Positions 42,445-52,020 of a DNA stretch of 64,000 nucleotides are shown here, in pieces. The notes beneath the pieces are model-generated. The model was not told where the DNA came from and did no database searches. It saw only the letters and a program-made list of their open reading frames with translations. Source of the stretch: JBEKYD01 sp049509915 (lineage in GTDB: Bacteria > Acidobacteriota > Terriglobia > Bryobacterales > Bryobacteraceae); contig JBEKZL010000019.1 of assembly GCA_049509915.1 (NCBI GenBank), forward strand, positions 13,007-77,006, written 5' to 3'. Position 1 is the first letter of the stretch, and every line of letters begins with the position of its first letter. Position numbers and translations under genes: made by a program.

Positions 42445-43106
42445 CTCACCTGCTCCGCATTTTCCGCGTGCTTGTCCACAACCTGGCCTGGAAACTCCTC
42501 GCCCTGGCTCTGGCCGTGGTGATCTGGATTCTGGTGTCGAGCGAGCCCGAATACTCCACCTTCGCCACGGCGCGCGTCGTCTATAGCGACCTCCCCGACG
42601 ACCTCGATATCAGTTCCGATCCGGTGCCCCTGGTCACGCTGGAACTCCGCGGCCCATCGAATGAATTGCGCAACCTGGAGGGACCGCAGCGCCCGTCCGC
42701 CGTCCTGGGCATGTCCGATGCCGTTCCCGGCGAGCGTACTTACACCATAGAAGATGGCGCCGTACATCTGCCGCGCGGCGTCGAGCTGTTGCGCTCTATC
42801 CCGTCGGAAATCCGCTTTCGCTTCGAAAAGCGCACCACCCGGCTCGTCCCGGTCAAAGCCCGCTTCAGCGGCCCCAGAGCGGCCGGACTCGATCCCGCCG
42901 CGGTCGCGATCCAGCCGCCATCGCTCGAAATTACCGGTCCGGAGAGCCACGTATCCCGCGTGCAGAACGTGGTCACCGACGCCGTCGATCTCTCCACCGG
43001 GGCATCCGCGATCACCCAACGCGTCAATGCCTTTGTGGACGACCCGTTCGTGCGCTTCGTCAATTCTCCGCAGGTGACCGTCAGCGTGGCGCTCCCCAAT
43101 CGCTAG
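42441..43106 (+). CDS. cdaR: YbbR-domain CdaA regulator (CdaR)
   Basis: A 221-residue membrane-anchored protein with one N-terminal helix (NLAWKLLALALAVVIWILVS) and YbbR-like beta domains outside the membrane: YSTFATARVVYSDLPDDLDI, VTLELRGPSNELRNLEG, RTTRLVPVKARFSG and LEITGPESHVSRVQNVVTDA. The family binds CdaA and tunes c-di-AMP production. GTG 42441 overlaps the cdaA stop by 4 bp, so the two are translated together. Confidence 0.88.
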   Translation: MTHLLRIFRVLVHNLAWKLLALALAVVIWILVSSEPEYSTFATARVVYSDLPDDLDISSDPVPLVTLELRGPSNELRNLEGPQRPSAVLGMSDAVPGERTYTIEDGAVHLPRGVELLRSIPSEIRFRFEKRTTRLVPVKARFSGPRAAGLDPAAVAIQPPSLEITGPESHVSRVQNVVTDAVDLSTGASAITQRVNAFVDDPFVRFVNSPQVTVSVALPNR

Positions 43107-43170
43107 GAAACCTCTTGCTTGGGTCGCGGCTCCGTGCGCATTCTCCGTTGGCGTGCCATACTCGTCTCGT

Positions 43171-44580
43171 ATGAGCTCCCCCGCGGGTTCCACCCGGCGC
43201 GCCCTGTTGACCGGAATGCCGGCGGCGCTTTCGGCGGCGGCCGCCGGGGCACAAACCGGACGCGCCGCGAAACCCAATATCCTGCTGGTGATTTCCGACC
43301 AATTCCGCGGCGATTGCCTGGGTTCTTTGGGCGTGAACCCCATGAACCTGACCCCGAATCTCGACGCCATGGGTTCGCGCGGGGTGGTGTTCCGTTCCGC
43401 CTTCGCCAACCAGCCGGTGTGCGCTCCGGCGCGCGGCAGCATCTTTACCGGCCAATACCCGGCGCGTCACGGAGTGGTGCGGAACGGCATCGCGCTGCCT
43501 CCGGGTACACCCACGCTCGCCACCACTCTGCGCGCGGCCGGTTATTCGGCCAACTACATCGGCAAATGGCACCTGGCCGGAGACGAACGCGGCGCCGCGC
43601 CGCCGCCGGCCCGCGGCGGGTTCCTCGATCTTTGGGAAGCTTCCAACCTGCTCGAGTTTACTTCCCACGCTTACGAGGGCGATCTTTTCGATAATGCCGG
43701 CCAGCCCATTCACTTCTCCAACCGCTATCGCGCCGATTTTCTCACCGACCGCGTCGAACGCTTCCTGCGCGGCGCCCGCCGGCCATTTCTGCTGGTGGCT
43801 TCCTACCTCGAAGTGCACCACCAGAACGATGCCGATACCTTCGACCCACCGCGCGAGTTCGCCAATCGCTATCCCAATCCGTTTGTGCCCCACGACCTGC
43901 GCCTCCTGCCGGGCTCCTGGCCCAGCCAACTACCTGATTACTTCGCCTGCGTGGCCAAAATGGATGAAGCGGTGGGCCGCATCCGCGGCGTGTTGGCCGA
44001 TACCGGCCTCGACCGGGACACTATCCTGGTTTTCGTGAGCGACCACAGTTGCCATTTCAAGACCCGAAATACCGAATACAAACGTAGCCCGCACGACGGC
44101 TCGCTGCATATCCCGCTGGTCATGGAGGGCCCCGGCTTCAACCGTAATCTCGCCATCGGGGAACTGGTCGGCCAGGTGGATTTGATGCCTACCCTGCTGG
44201 CTGCCTGCGGCGTGCCCGCGCCCGCCGGCGTCCAGGGCCACAGCTTTCTGCCGCTGTTAGACCGCCGGACCACGGATTGGCGCGACGAGGTCTATTTCGA
44301 GCTGTCCGAATTCGTGCTTGGCCGCGGCCTGCGCACGCCGCAATACACCTACGCCGTAGCCGCCCCGCGCCCGGCCGACCGGCTGCCCGAACGCGCCGGC
44401 CGGTACGTCGAATACATCCTCTACGACAATTATGCCGATCCCTGGCAGCAGGTGAACCTGGCTGGCCGCGCCCCCTACGCCAAAGTAGCCGAGACCTTGC
44501 GCGCGCGCCTGGCGGAGCGCATGAAGGAAGCCGCCGGTGAGACCACCCCCATTGAGCCTTGCTGGTTCCCGTATCCGTAA
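43171..44580 (+). CDS. Sulfatase (FGly-type), Tat-like signal
   Basis: A 469-residue exported sulfatase that hydrolyses sulfate esters. A twin-arginine-type start (STRRALLTGMPAALSAAAAG) precedes the alkaline-phosphatase fold. The formylglycine signature is Cys84-Ala-Pro-Ala-Arg88 (NQPVCAPARGSIFTGQ), so it needs the formylglycine-generating enzyme. Metal and substrate landmarks are NILLVISDQFRGDCLGSLG, YSANYIGKWHLAGDE and FVSDHSCHF. ATG 43171 is at the signal peptide. Substrate unknown; a sulfated polysaccharide is likely. It starts 64 bp after cdaR and may be transcribed separately. Confidence 0.88.
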   Translation: MSSPAGSTRRALLTGMPAALSAAAAGAQTGRAAKPNILLVISDQFRGDCLGSLGVNPMNLTPNLDAMGSRGVVFRSAFANQPVCAPARGSIFTGQYPARHGVVRNGIALPPGTPTLATTLRAAGYSANYIGKWHLAGDERGAAPPPARGGFLDLWEASNLLEFTSHAYEGDLFDNAGQPIHFSNRYRADFLTDRVERFLRGARRPFLLVASYLEVHHQNDADTFDPPREFANRYPNPFVPHDLRLLPGSWPSQLPDYFACVAKMDEAVGRIRGVLADTGLDRDTILVFVSDHSCHFKTRNTEYKRSPHDGSLHIPLVMEGPGFNRNLAIGELVGQVDLMPTLLAACGVPAPAGVQGHSFLPLLDRRTTDWRDEVYFELSEFVLGRGLRTPQYTYAVAAPRPADRLPERAGRYVEYILYDNYADPWQQVNLAGRAPYAKVAETLRARLAERMKEAAGETTPIEPCWFPYP

Positions 44581-44668
44581 CAGGGCGGGTGTTTCAACTT
44601 CGTTCCCGTCACGGCGATTTGGGTTCGCTCTTGTGCATTCTTGTGCATACCGGCGGGAGACTTCCCGG

Positions 44669-45409
44669 TCAGGGCAGGGCCTTGTAGTACGCCGCGATAA
44701 AGGCGGCGGCCGGTCCGTTCTGTTCGTGCAAGTGGATCCCGTCGATCCGCGCCGCGCAACTCACGGCTTCGAACTTGGGCGTCACCGAGACCAGATCCGG
44801 ATGGTTGGCCGCCACCTTTGCCAGAGCCGAGTCGACATACTCGGGAACATGACAGTCCTGTTTCTTGGCGTCGTGGTCGGTGTTGGGACCAAGCGCGGGC
44901 TTGTCGGAATGGCACCAGCCGTTCAGCGGACAACGAATGATGGTCATGATGTCGATCCGTCTTGCGCTGGGACGTTTGGCGCGAATGGTCGCCAGTGTGG
45001 CCTCCAGACTATCGACCCAGGCCTTTTCGGAGGTCAACTCCCAACTCCACGCCTGATAGACAATCCTGTCCGGCGCGTCCCCGTTTTGGGCGCATGGGAC
45101 GGTCAGCCGGACATTATTCACGCCGCCGACGTTGGTCGGGCTCCACGTATAGCTGTCGGGTTTGGCGTATTCGTAGGTGTAGCCGTAGTGGGAAAATCGC
45201 CCCTGCCATCTCGTCTTGAGATCGCCGAGGCCATCGTAAAAACCTCCATCCCACCACTCGCCGCTGGAGTAAAGACCAATCAGTTCAGTGCAGGTAAAAG
45301 GACCGCGGGGCGGCGTCGCCGGGACCGCCGCCTTCTGGGCCGCTGCCGTCTGTGCCAGCAGGGCCGCGGCGGCCAGGGATTTCAGGATTAAAGAAACCTT
45401 CGTCGGCAT
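44669..45409 (-). CDS. Secreted SGNH-hydrolase-like protein
   Basis: A 246-residue exported protein with a signal peptide (MPTKVSLILKSLAAAALLAQ). The middle includes FTCTELIGLYSSGEWWDGGF, VRLTVPCAQ and RIVYQAWSWELTSEKAWVDS. The C-terminal DGIHLHEQNGPAAAFIAAYY has the Asp-x-x-His pattern of SGNH/GDSL esterases. The usual GDS nucleophile block is not clear, so the family call is tentative. Seven cysteines suggest disulfide bonds. GGAAACAG precedes ATG 45409. It converges on the sulfatase, and both may act on the same secreted polymer (inference). Confidence 0.6.
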   Translation of the reverse strand: MPTKVSLILKSLAAAALLAQTAAAQKAAVPATPPRGPFTCTELIGLYSSGEWWDGGFYDGLGDLKTRWQGRFSHYGYTYEYAKPDSYTWSPTNVGGVNNVRLTVPCAQNGDAPDRIVYQAWSWELTSEKAWVDSLEATLATIRAKRPSARRIDIMTIIRCPLNGWCHSDKPALGPNTDHDAKKQDCHVPEYVDSALAKVAANHPDLVSVTPKFEAVSCAARIDGIHLHEQNGPAAAFIAAYYKALP

Positions 45410-45454
45410 CTGTTTCCAACTTCTCTCGATCTGAACAAAAGCGGAGTGTAGCAC

Positions 45455-45764
45455 GCCTTCCGGAGCGAGTACGGGAGCATTTCCTGGCAGAGCCTGCTTT
45501 ACGGGGATAACTGGGATCTTAAAGAAGACGCCGGTGCGCTCGCGGCATTTATAAAAAAAAGTTGTTCCTTATGCCTTCCTCATTCTGCAAACCGTACACT
45601 TTCTCATAGGTTCGCTTTGTAGCCCACCATTCCGGCGCGTAGCCGGTCAGGCCACGACGCCTCGCTCAATTGATATTCCCTGTAGAGCATAGCGGTACAT
45701 CTGTGCCGCGTTGCGCCATGGGAATAAAGCCGCAGTTCACATTGTTTCTTTGGGGGGAGACACC
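45455..45764. other. Intergenic region upstream of the third Oar-like receptor
   Basis: A 310-bp gap between divergently transcribed genes. It is AT-richer than average, with an A-tract around 45555, and should carry both promoters; I could not find a convincing -35/-10 pair. Confidence 0.4.
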
Positions 45765-48700
45765 ATGGTTAAAAGACTTTTCATCGGACTGTTTGTCGCC
45801 TTCGGTATTCTTTCGATTCCGCCGGCCAACGCCCAGTCCACCTTCGGCACCGTGCGCGGGAGCGCGCTGGATCAAAGTAGTGCGGCCGTTCCCGGAGCGA
45901 CGATCACTCTGCACAGCGTCGACGAGAACAACAACGCCGCCGTGCTGTGCGACGACCACGGGAACTTTGCCTTCGAGAATCTCAAGCCCGGCCGTTACAC
46001 CATCACGGCGGCCAAGGAAGGCTTCGCCGGTTCGGCGGTGAGCCAACTGGAATTGACGGCCCGCCAGACCTTGCGCGTGGATGTCACTCTAGCCGTAGCA
46101 TCTCAGACACAGACCGTTGAAGTCGTAGCCGGCGCCGTAGCCGTGAATACCGAAAATGCCACTCTCACCGATTCCAAGGTGAATAGCGACATAAGCCAGC
46201 TTCCGATCAACTCCCGAAGCGTTTCCTCCAGCCCTCTGGCGGCTCTCGCCCTGTCTGCCTCCGTGACGACGGACTCGCAGGGAAATATTGCCGTGGGTGG
46301 CGCGACGGCGGCGCAGACGGGCTTCTCCGTGGATGGCATTTCGACGGCCAACGTGCGCCTGAATGGCGCGCTGCAGGACGCCTACCCGTCCATGGAAAAC
46401 ATCGCCGAGATGAAGGTTACCGCATTCAACAACAATGCGGAGTTCGCCCAGATCGGCGACGTCACCTTTGTCACCAAGAGCGGGACGAATCAATTGCATG
46501 GCAGCGCCTTCGAGTACTTTCAAGATAGCGGCATGGATGCCAACGTCCTGAATTTCACCACCAAGGCACCGCGGACCTTTAATACCTTCGGCGGCAGCTT
46601 AGGAGGCCCCGTCACGATTCCCAAGCTATACAAGGGACAAGACAAAACTTTTTTCTTCGTGGATTATGAAGGGAACCGGAAGACCCAGTCCTACCCGGAA
46701 CAGCTTCTTGTGCCATCGGCGGCGGACAGAAGCGGCAATCTGAACGACCTCGTCGCTGGTCTTGGAAACGGTCCGGTACTCGATCCTTTCACGGGCGCCC
46801 CTTTTCCGAATAACACGATTCCGACCGGCTCGTGCCCGGACTGCATCAATCCCGTGGCTCAGGCCGTGCTGAATTATTACCCTCTGCCAAACGCCAACCT
46901 GGGTGTTCTGAACCCTTCCTATAACTATCAGACTCTGGTGCCGACCCCATCGAACGCCGACGGTTTCGATATCAGATTGGATCACAACTTTAATCCCAAG
47001 CAGCAACTCTATGTACGCTTTAGCGGGAAGAACACCTTTTACACGGAGTTCGATAACGCCGGAGTCATTGCACCCGCGGGTGTTTTCCTGCCGAGTGACG
47101 GAGCTAATGAACGGAACCGCAGCCTGGTGGTTTCCTATAACTATTCCATTACTCCGACGCTGCTGAACGAATTCCGCTTTGGATTCACGAATTACAATGA
47201 AAACGACACCTTCCCGATCCAAGGGTCCCAGGCTATTTCTCAACTCGGGCTGGTCTTCGATCACCCCGTAGGCATTGCCTCGCATCCCACGGCCGATGCC
47301 TTCCCGACCTTCAATTTCGCCGATGGCTCCGTTACCTCGATCGGGCAGGACCGGGTTGGACCAACCGTTTCGGGGAACCTCCAATTCACTGACAATATCA
47401 CTAAGATCCTGCACAAACACACGCTCCGATTCGGACTGGATGTCCGCAGAGAGCGTTTCAACGGCCTTATGTACTACGCGCCGTCCGACGACTTTGGCGA
47501 CTTCACCTTCAGCGGTTCGCTCACCAATTACTCCGTTGGCGATTTTCTGATCGGCACGCCGAACCCGTCTTACTTCGCGGTCACGGGCCCACAAATGAAT
47601 GCGAACACTGTCCAATGGGGCGTATACGGCCAAGACTCATGGCAGGCTAACAGCCATCTCACGGTCAATTTCGGGTTACGGTGGGAATTGCTTCCGCCGT
47701 TTCAGGAAACCAATGGCGATATCGCTACGTTTGTTCCGAGCGGGAACAACGTGACCGTCGTCGTTCCCGACAAATTCTATCCCTTTATCGCCCACAATCC
47801 CACTTACCAGCAGATCTACACGGGATTTCTTCAAGGATTCAACGCCTGTTCGCTCCCGGATAATACACCCCTGCTGCCGTGCTCGAACATCGAGACAGCC
47901 AGCCAGGCGAAGATGCCGCAAGGCCTTCGGTATTGGAATTGGCACGATTTCGACCCGCGTGTGAGCATCGCCTACCGTCCGTTCAACAACAACAAGACGG
48001 TCGTTCGCGCCGGCTTTGGCATCTACACCATGACGACCCTTGGCCCCATGTCCTTCAACAGCGGCATCATCGCCCTCTCGGACCTGCTCACTTACAATAA
48101 TTCCGTCACCAACGGTGTTGCCGCGTTCCAGTTTCCGCAAACGGCCCCTCCCGGCGCGGCGGCAACTTTGGGCGGCGGCGATTTCGAGGAGGGAAACAAT
48201 CCGCACTGGAAGGATCCTTCGTCGGCGCAATGGAACTTGACCCTGGAACGGGAATTGACGCCGAACACCATGGTCCGGTTGAGCTACACCGGCCAGGGCG
48301 GCTACCACCTTCCCATCACCATAGACCTGAACCAAATTCCGGCGAGCACGACCCCCTACACCATACCGAACAACGGATATTCATCCGTCGATCCGCGCGC
48401 GCCCTATCAAAACTGGCTTCTGCTGATGCAATCGGAAAGCATCGGCAATCAAAACTACGAGTCGGGTATCGTGGAATTCACCCATAGAGCGTCGCATGGG
48501 ATCACCTTCCAGGCAAACTACACCTTCACGAAAAACATCAGCGACGCGCAAGGCACCGATGCACCCAGCGCATACGCAGGCGAAGAGCCCTATGCCGTGG
48601 AGATTGCCAACCGCTACGATATTGGGTACGATCGCGGGAACGTGGTGGGAATGCCGCGGCAACGCTTCCTGCTGACGGGCACGTACCAACTGCCGTTCGG

Positions 48701-49229
48701 AGCCGGGCAACCCTTCCGTGGACCTCACTTCCTGAATCCCGTTATCGGCGGCTGGAACCTCAGCACGGTCACGACCGTCCAGTCCGGTCAGTGGCTGACA
48801 GCCACTATGCCGGCCGCGGACGATCAATCGAACACTGATATGATCGAGCGAACCACCGGCGGGGCCGTTGCGCGTCCGGATTGCGTAGGTAACCCTTATG
48901 CCAACCAGACCTCGCAAAACTTCGTCAACATCAATGCCTTCGCTCTGCCGCCAGCCAACGCCGGGCGGTTTGGGAGTTGCGGCGTCGGTAACCTGGAGGG
49001 CCCTCACATGATCAACGTGAACATGGGTCTGGCCAAGGTGTTCCAGATTAGGGAAGGCCTGCGACTGCGCTTCGAAGCTTCATTTACTAACGTGGTCAAT
49101 CACACCAACTTCGCGCCCCCCGCACTAAACGTCGGTAACCCCTCTAACTTCGGGGTCCTCGAAGCCGCGCTGCCTCAGGGCAATGGAGGCAATCGTACCG
49201 GACAGGTCGCGTTGCGACTCGACTTCTGA
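45765..49229 (+). CDS. Oar-like TonB-dependent outer-membrane receptor with carboxypeptidase regulatory-like domain
   Basis: A 1154-residue outer-membrane receptor. Signal peptide MVKRLFIGLFVAFGILSIPP, then a CarboxypepD_reg-like domain (FGTVRGSALDQSSAAVPGAT, YTITAAKEGFAGSAVSQLEL), a plug (VSGGA-like GNIAVGGATAAQTGFSVDG, MKVTAFNNNAEFAQIGDVTF) and a barrel that ends in QVALRLDF. Ligand unknown. ATG 45765 is supported by GGGGGGAGA eight bases upstream; an earlier in-frame codon at 45711 is unlikely. No regulator is adjacent. Its closest functional neighbours are the sulfatase and SGNH-like genes, so a sulfated glycan is a possible ligand. Confidence 0.85.
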   Translation: MVKRLFIGLFVAFGILSIPPANAQSTFGTVRGSALDQSSAAVPGATITLHSVDENNNAAVLCDDHGNFAFENLKPGRYTITAAKEGFAGSAVSQLELTARQTLRVDVTLAVASQTQTVEVVAGAVAVNTENATLTDSKVNSDISQLPINSRSVSSSPLAALALSASVTTDSQGNIAVGGATAAQTGFSVDGISTANVRLNGALQDAYPSMENIAEMKVTAFNNNAEFAQIGDVTFVTKSGTNQLHGSAFEYFQDSGMDANVLNFTTKAPRTFNTFGGSLGGPVTIPKLYKGQDKTFFFVDYEGNRKTQSYPEQLLVPSAADRSGNLNDLVAGLGNGPVLDPFTGAPFPNNTIPTGSCPDCINPVAQAVLNYYPLPNANLGVLNPSYNYQTLVPTPSNADGFDIRLDHNFNPKQQLYVRFSGKNTFYTEFDNAGVIAPAGVFLPSDGANERNRSLVVSYNYSITPTLLNEFRFGFTNYNENDTFPIQGSQAISQLGLVFDHPVGIASHPTADAFPTFNFADGSVTSIGQDRVGPTVSGNLQFTDNITKILHKHTLRFGLDVRRERFNGLMYYAPSDDFGDFTFSGSLTNYSVGDFLIGTPNPSYFAVTGPQMNANTVQWGVYGQDSWQANSHLTVNFGLRWELLPPFQETNGDIATFVPSGNNVTVVVPDKFYPFIAHNPTYQQIYTGFLQGFNACSLPDNTPLLPCSNIETASQAKMPQGLRYWNWHDFDPRVSIAYRPFNNNKTVVRAGFGIYTMTTLGPMSFNSGIIALSDLLTYNNSVTNGVAAFQFPQTAPPGAAATLGGGDFEEGNNPHWKDPSSAQWNLTLERELTPNTMVRLSYTGQGGYHLPITIDLNQIPASTTPYTIPNNGYSSVDPRAPYQNWLLLMQSESIGNQNYESGIVEFTHRASHGITFQANYTFTKNISDAQGTDAPSAYAGEEPYAVEIANRYDIGYDRGNVVGMPRQRFLLTGTYQLPFGAGQPFRGPHFLNPVIGGWNLSTVTTVQSGQWLTATMPAADDQSNTDMIERTTGGAVARPDCVGNPYANQTSQNFVNINAFALPPANAGRFGSCGVGNLEGPHMINVNMGLAKVFQIREGLRLRFEASFTNVVNHTNFAPPALNVGNPSNFGVLEAALPQGNGGNRTGQVALRLDF

Positions 49230-49299
49230 GGACGCCCCCGGTGGCCAGGAATTGCTGCTGAAGCTGTAAGAGAGAAGGCCCGGCAGTTGGCAGAGGAGG

Positions 49300-51588
49300 T
49301 CACTTCTTCCGTTTTCGTGGCTTCCTCGCCGGCTCTTCCCAGAGCGCAAACTGCAGTTTTCGTTCGTTGTCGTCGACCCGTTCCAGAATCACCCGCATAG
49401 CGTCGCCGATGGCGAACTCGCGGCGGGTGCGTTTGCCCACGATTGTGCGGACATTTTCCTGGTACGTGTACTCGTCGCCAGGCAGGCTGTCGATCGGCAC
49501 CAGGCCTTCGATGAACAGATCGGCCAGTTCCACGAACAGGCCGTACTTTGCCGTCGAAATCACCAGCGCGGCGAAGTCGTCGCCCACCCGTTCGGCCATG
49601 AATTTGATTTTCTTCCACTCCACCAGCTCGCGTTCCGCTTCGGCGGCGCGGCGTTCGGATTGCGAGCATGACGTGGCAATCGTTTCCAGCGCCGCTTCGT
49701 CATAGCCCGGTGTCTTGCCGGCCAACGTCTCTCGCAGCAGGCGATGCACTATCAGGTCCGGATAGCGGCGGATGGGCGAAGTGAAATGCGTGTAGGTTGC
49801 GGCGGCCAGCGCGAAGTGGCCGACGTTTTCCGTGCTGTAGCGCGCCTGCTTGAGCGAGCGCAGCATCAGGTAGCTCAGAATGCGCTCCTCCGGCTTGCCT
49901 TCGATCTTGGCCACCAGGCGCTGGTAATGCCGTGAAGTGATCTTCATCTCGGGCGACGTCAGCTCGATTTCGCGATGCCGTTTGCTGCCATCGCGATGCC
50001 GGTCGGTCATGCCGAATCGCTTCACCGGGATGGCGCCGACCCCCAACGAGTAACCGAAGTGCGCCGCCACCTGCTCGAATTCCAGCACACGTTTGGGGTC
50101 CGGCTTTTCGTGGATGCGGTAAATCGAGGCCGGCGCGGCCTGTTCCAAATGCGCCGCCACGGCCTCGTTCGCCGCCAGCATGAATTCTTCGATCAGCCGA
50201 TGCGCGTCGTTGCGCGCCGCCCGCGTTACGCCAATCATCTCTCCGAACTGGTCGAATTCAATCAGCGGCTCCGGCAGGTCGAAATCGATCGAGCCGCGCC
50301 GCACCCGCTTGCCGTTCAATACTTCCGCCAGCTCGCGCATCAGCTCGAAGCGCTCCACCAGCGGCCGATAGCGGCCGCGCAGCGCCGCATCGCCTTCCAG
50401 CAGCCCATGCACCGCGGTGTACGTCATCCGCTCCGCGCTGCGAATCACGCTGGCGGTGAACTCCTGGCCCACGGTCTCGCCCTGCCGATCGATTTCAAGC
50501 AGCGCCGAAAGCACCAGCCGGTCTTCGTGGGGCACCAGCGAGCACACGTCGGTCGAAAGCTCGAAGGGCAGCATCGGCACCGCGCGATCGGGGAAATACA
50601 CGCTGGTCCCGCGCAGGAACGCTTCGCGGTCGATGGGCGTCGAAGGGCGCACGTAGTGGCTCACGTCGGCAATGTGCACCTGCAAAGCGTAATTGCCGTT
50701 CGCCATCCGGTCCACCCAAACCGCATCGTCGAAATCGCGCGCGGTTTCCCCGTCGATGGTGACGATGTCGAGCGCCCGGAAATCGCGCCGCCCGGCCAGT
50801 TCCGCCGGCCCGATAATCTTCGAAATGCCGCGCGCCTGGTCGACCACCTCCGGCGGGAACTCGTGCGGCAGATGATGCTTGCGGATGATGATTTCGACGT
50901 CTACCCCGAAATCGTCGGGCGAGCCCAGAATCTCGATAATGCGGCCCACCGGGCTTTCGCCTTTTTCGGGATATTCCAGCAATTCCACGTTGACGACCAG
51001 CCCGTCGAGTTCCTCCACCGATTGGACCCGCCGCGGCTCGACGCCGATGCGGTCGGTGTTAGGGCGCTCGGGCGGAAGCTCGAACCCTTCCGGAATTTGA
51101 ATCCATTGCTGGATGCGGGCATCTTCCGGCACCACGAACATGCCCTGGCGGCGCACGCGCACTTCCCCCACTACGGTAGGGTGGGCACGGGCCAGCACCT
51201 TGACAATTTCTCCATCGGCCTTCCCCTCGGCGCCGATGCGGCCCACGCGCACCACCACGCGGTCGCCGTGCATGGCCTTGGAGGCGGAGTCGGGAGACAG
51301 GAACACGTCGCCCTGAACACCCGGTACCGGGTGATCGGCGATCAGAAAGCCGTAGCCGTCGCGATGCACGCTCAGCCGCCCCACGGCGAATTCGCGGCTG
51401 CGCGACGCGGCTACGAAATGCCCGGACCGCAACTCGACCAGCTCTCCGCGCGCCGTCAGCCGCTCCAGCGCGGCCTCCAGCTCGGCCCTGCCTTCGCCCT
51501 TGACGCTCAGCTCGCGCGCCAGTTGCTTGGAATTGGCCCGGCCGTGCGGCAAACGCTCGATGTGCTGGAGGAGAGTGCCGTCTGTCAC
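49300..51588 (-). CDS. rnr: Ribonuclease R
   Basis: A 762-residue 3'-5' exoribonuclease. Domain order: N-terminal winged helix (LLQHIERLPHGRANSKQLAR), cold-shock domains (RSREFAVGRLSVHRDGYGFL), the RNB catalytic core with TIDGETARDFDDAVWVDR (the Asp cluster that binds Mg), YFPDRAVPMLPFELSTDVCS and HFTSPIRRYPDLIVHRLL, and a C-terminal S1 domain (FAALVISTAKYGLFVELADL) with a basic KPRKRKK tail. GTG 51588 is chosen because the protein then starts as family members do. Reading from 51705 adds 39 residues that are not family-like. It stands alone and converges with the receptor gene. Confidence 0.92.
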   Translation of the reverse strand: MTDGTLLQHIERLPHGRANSKQLARELSVKGEGRAELEAALERLTARGELVELRSGHFVAASRSREFAVGRLSVHRDGYGFLIADHPVPGVQGDVFLSPDSASKAMHGDRVVVRVGRIGAEGKADGEIVKVLARAHPTVVGEVRVRRQGMFVVPEDARIQQWIQIPEGFELPPERPNTDRIGVEPRRVQSVEELDGLVVNVELLEYPEKGESPVGRIIEILGSPDDFGVDVEIIIRKHHLPHEFPPEVVDQARGISKIIGPAELAGRRDFRALDIVTIDGETARDFDDAVWVDRMANGNYALQVHIADVSHYVRPSTPIDREAFLRGTSVYFPDRAVPMLPFELSTDVCSLVPHEDRLVLSALLEIDRQGETVGQEFTASVIRSAERMTYTAVHGLLEGDAALRGRYRPLVERFELMRELAEVLNGKRVRRGSIDFDLPEPLIEFDQFGEMIGVTRAARNDAHRLIEEFMLAANEAVAAHLEQAAPASIYRIHEKPDPKRVLEFEQVAAHFGYSLGVGAIPVKRFGMTDRHRDGSKRHREIELTSPEMKITSRHYQRLVAKIEGKPEERILSYLMLRSLKQARYSTENVGHFALAAATYTHFTSPIRRYPDLIVHRLLRETLAGKTPGYDEAALETIATSCSQSERRAAEAERELVEWKKIKFMAERVGDDFAALVISTAKYGLFVELADLFIEGLVPIDSLPGDEYTYQENVRTIVGKRTRREFAIGDAMRVILERVDDNERKLQFALWEEPARKPRKRKK

Positions 51589-51661
51589 ATTCTCGATTCT
51601 AGTGGACTTTGGTTCGCGTCCGAAATCGCGACGGGCTGCGCTGCCGCGTTTCCGCCATGGA

Positions 51662-51808
51662 CTAAATACGCGCGTCCCAGGGGTTAACCACAGCAAGTCC
51701 CGCAACCTCGAAATCGCTCAGGTTGCGAGACACCATCGCGAGGCCATGGACGAGGGCGGTCGCCGCCAGCAATCCATCAACGATCGAAAGGGGCCGTCCT
51801 TTCGTTGG
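51662..51808 (-). pseudogene. C-terminal fragment of a PIN-domain (VapC-like) toxin
   Basis: The minus-strand frame LSIVDGLLAATALVHGLAMV, SRNLSDFEVAGLAVVNPWDA, stopping at 51662, is the end of a PIN-domain toxin, where VapC proteins have DALIAATALxHGLxLVTRNxxDF. The N-terminal acidic residues and any antitoxin are absent. The conserved Asp in IVDG is kept. A truncated relic. Confidence 0.5.
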
Positions 51809-51951
51809 AACAACCCATGCGCCAGGCGTCCGCTTCCCGCCGCCCGTCGGTCCGCAACCCCCGGCGCCGTCGAATCGCCCCGCGCGAAGGCCCGCAGTCC
51901 AAGGGAGGGAGCGGTGGCAAATCACACATTACCATTGGCGGTATAAAAACG

Positions 51952-51980
51952 TTGACTCGCACGGCCACGTGCGCGCTATC
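51952..51980 (+). promoter_or_regulatory. Sigma70-type promoter of purC
   Basis: TTGACT (51952-51957) and TATCAT (51975-51980) are separated by exactly 17 bp. Transcription would start about 51987, some 34 nt before the GTG start at 52021. Confidence 0.6.
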
Positions 51981-52020
51981 ATGAAGGCTCGCCTCCCCCT
52001 ATTGATAACCTGAAGGCATT

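Noticed and set aside
44630..44649. Tandem near-identical 10-mers (CTTGTGCATT and CTTGTGCATA)
   Set aside because: Only two short units between convergent genes; not a CRISPR or VNTR array.
49975..51687. Long open frame opposite the RNase R gene
   Set aside because: It mirrors the rnr coding sequence and shows no domain of its own.
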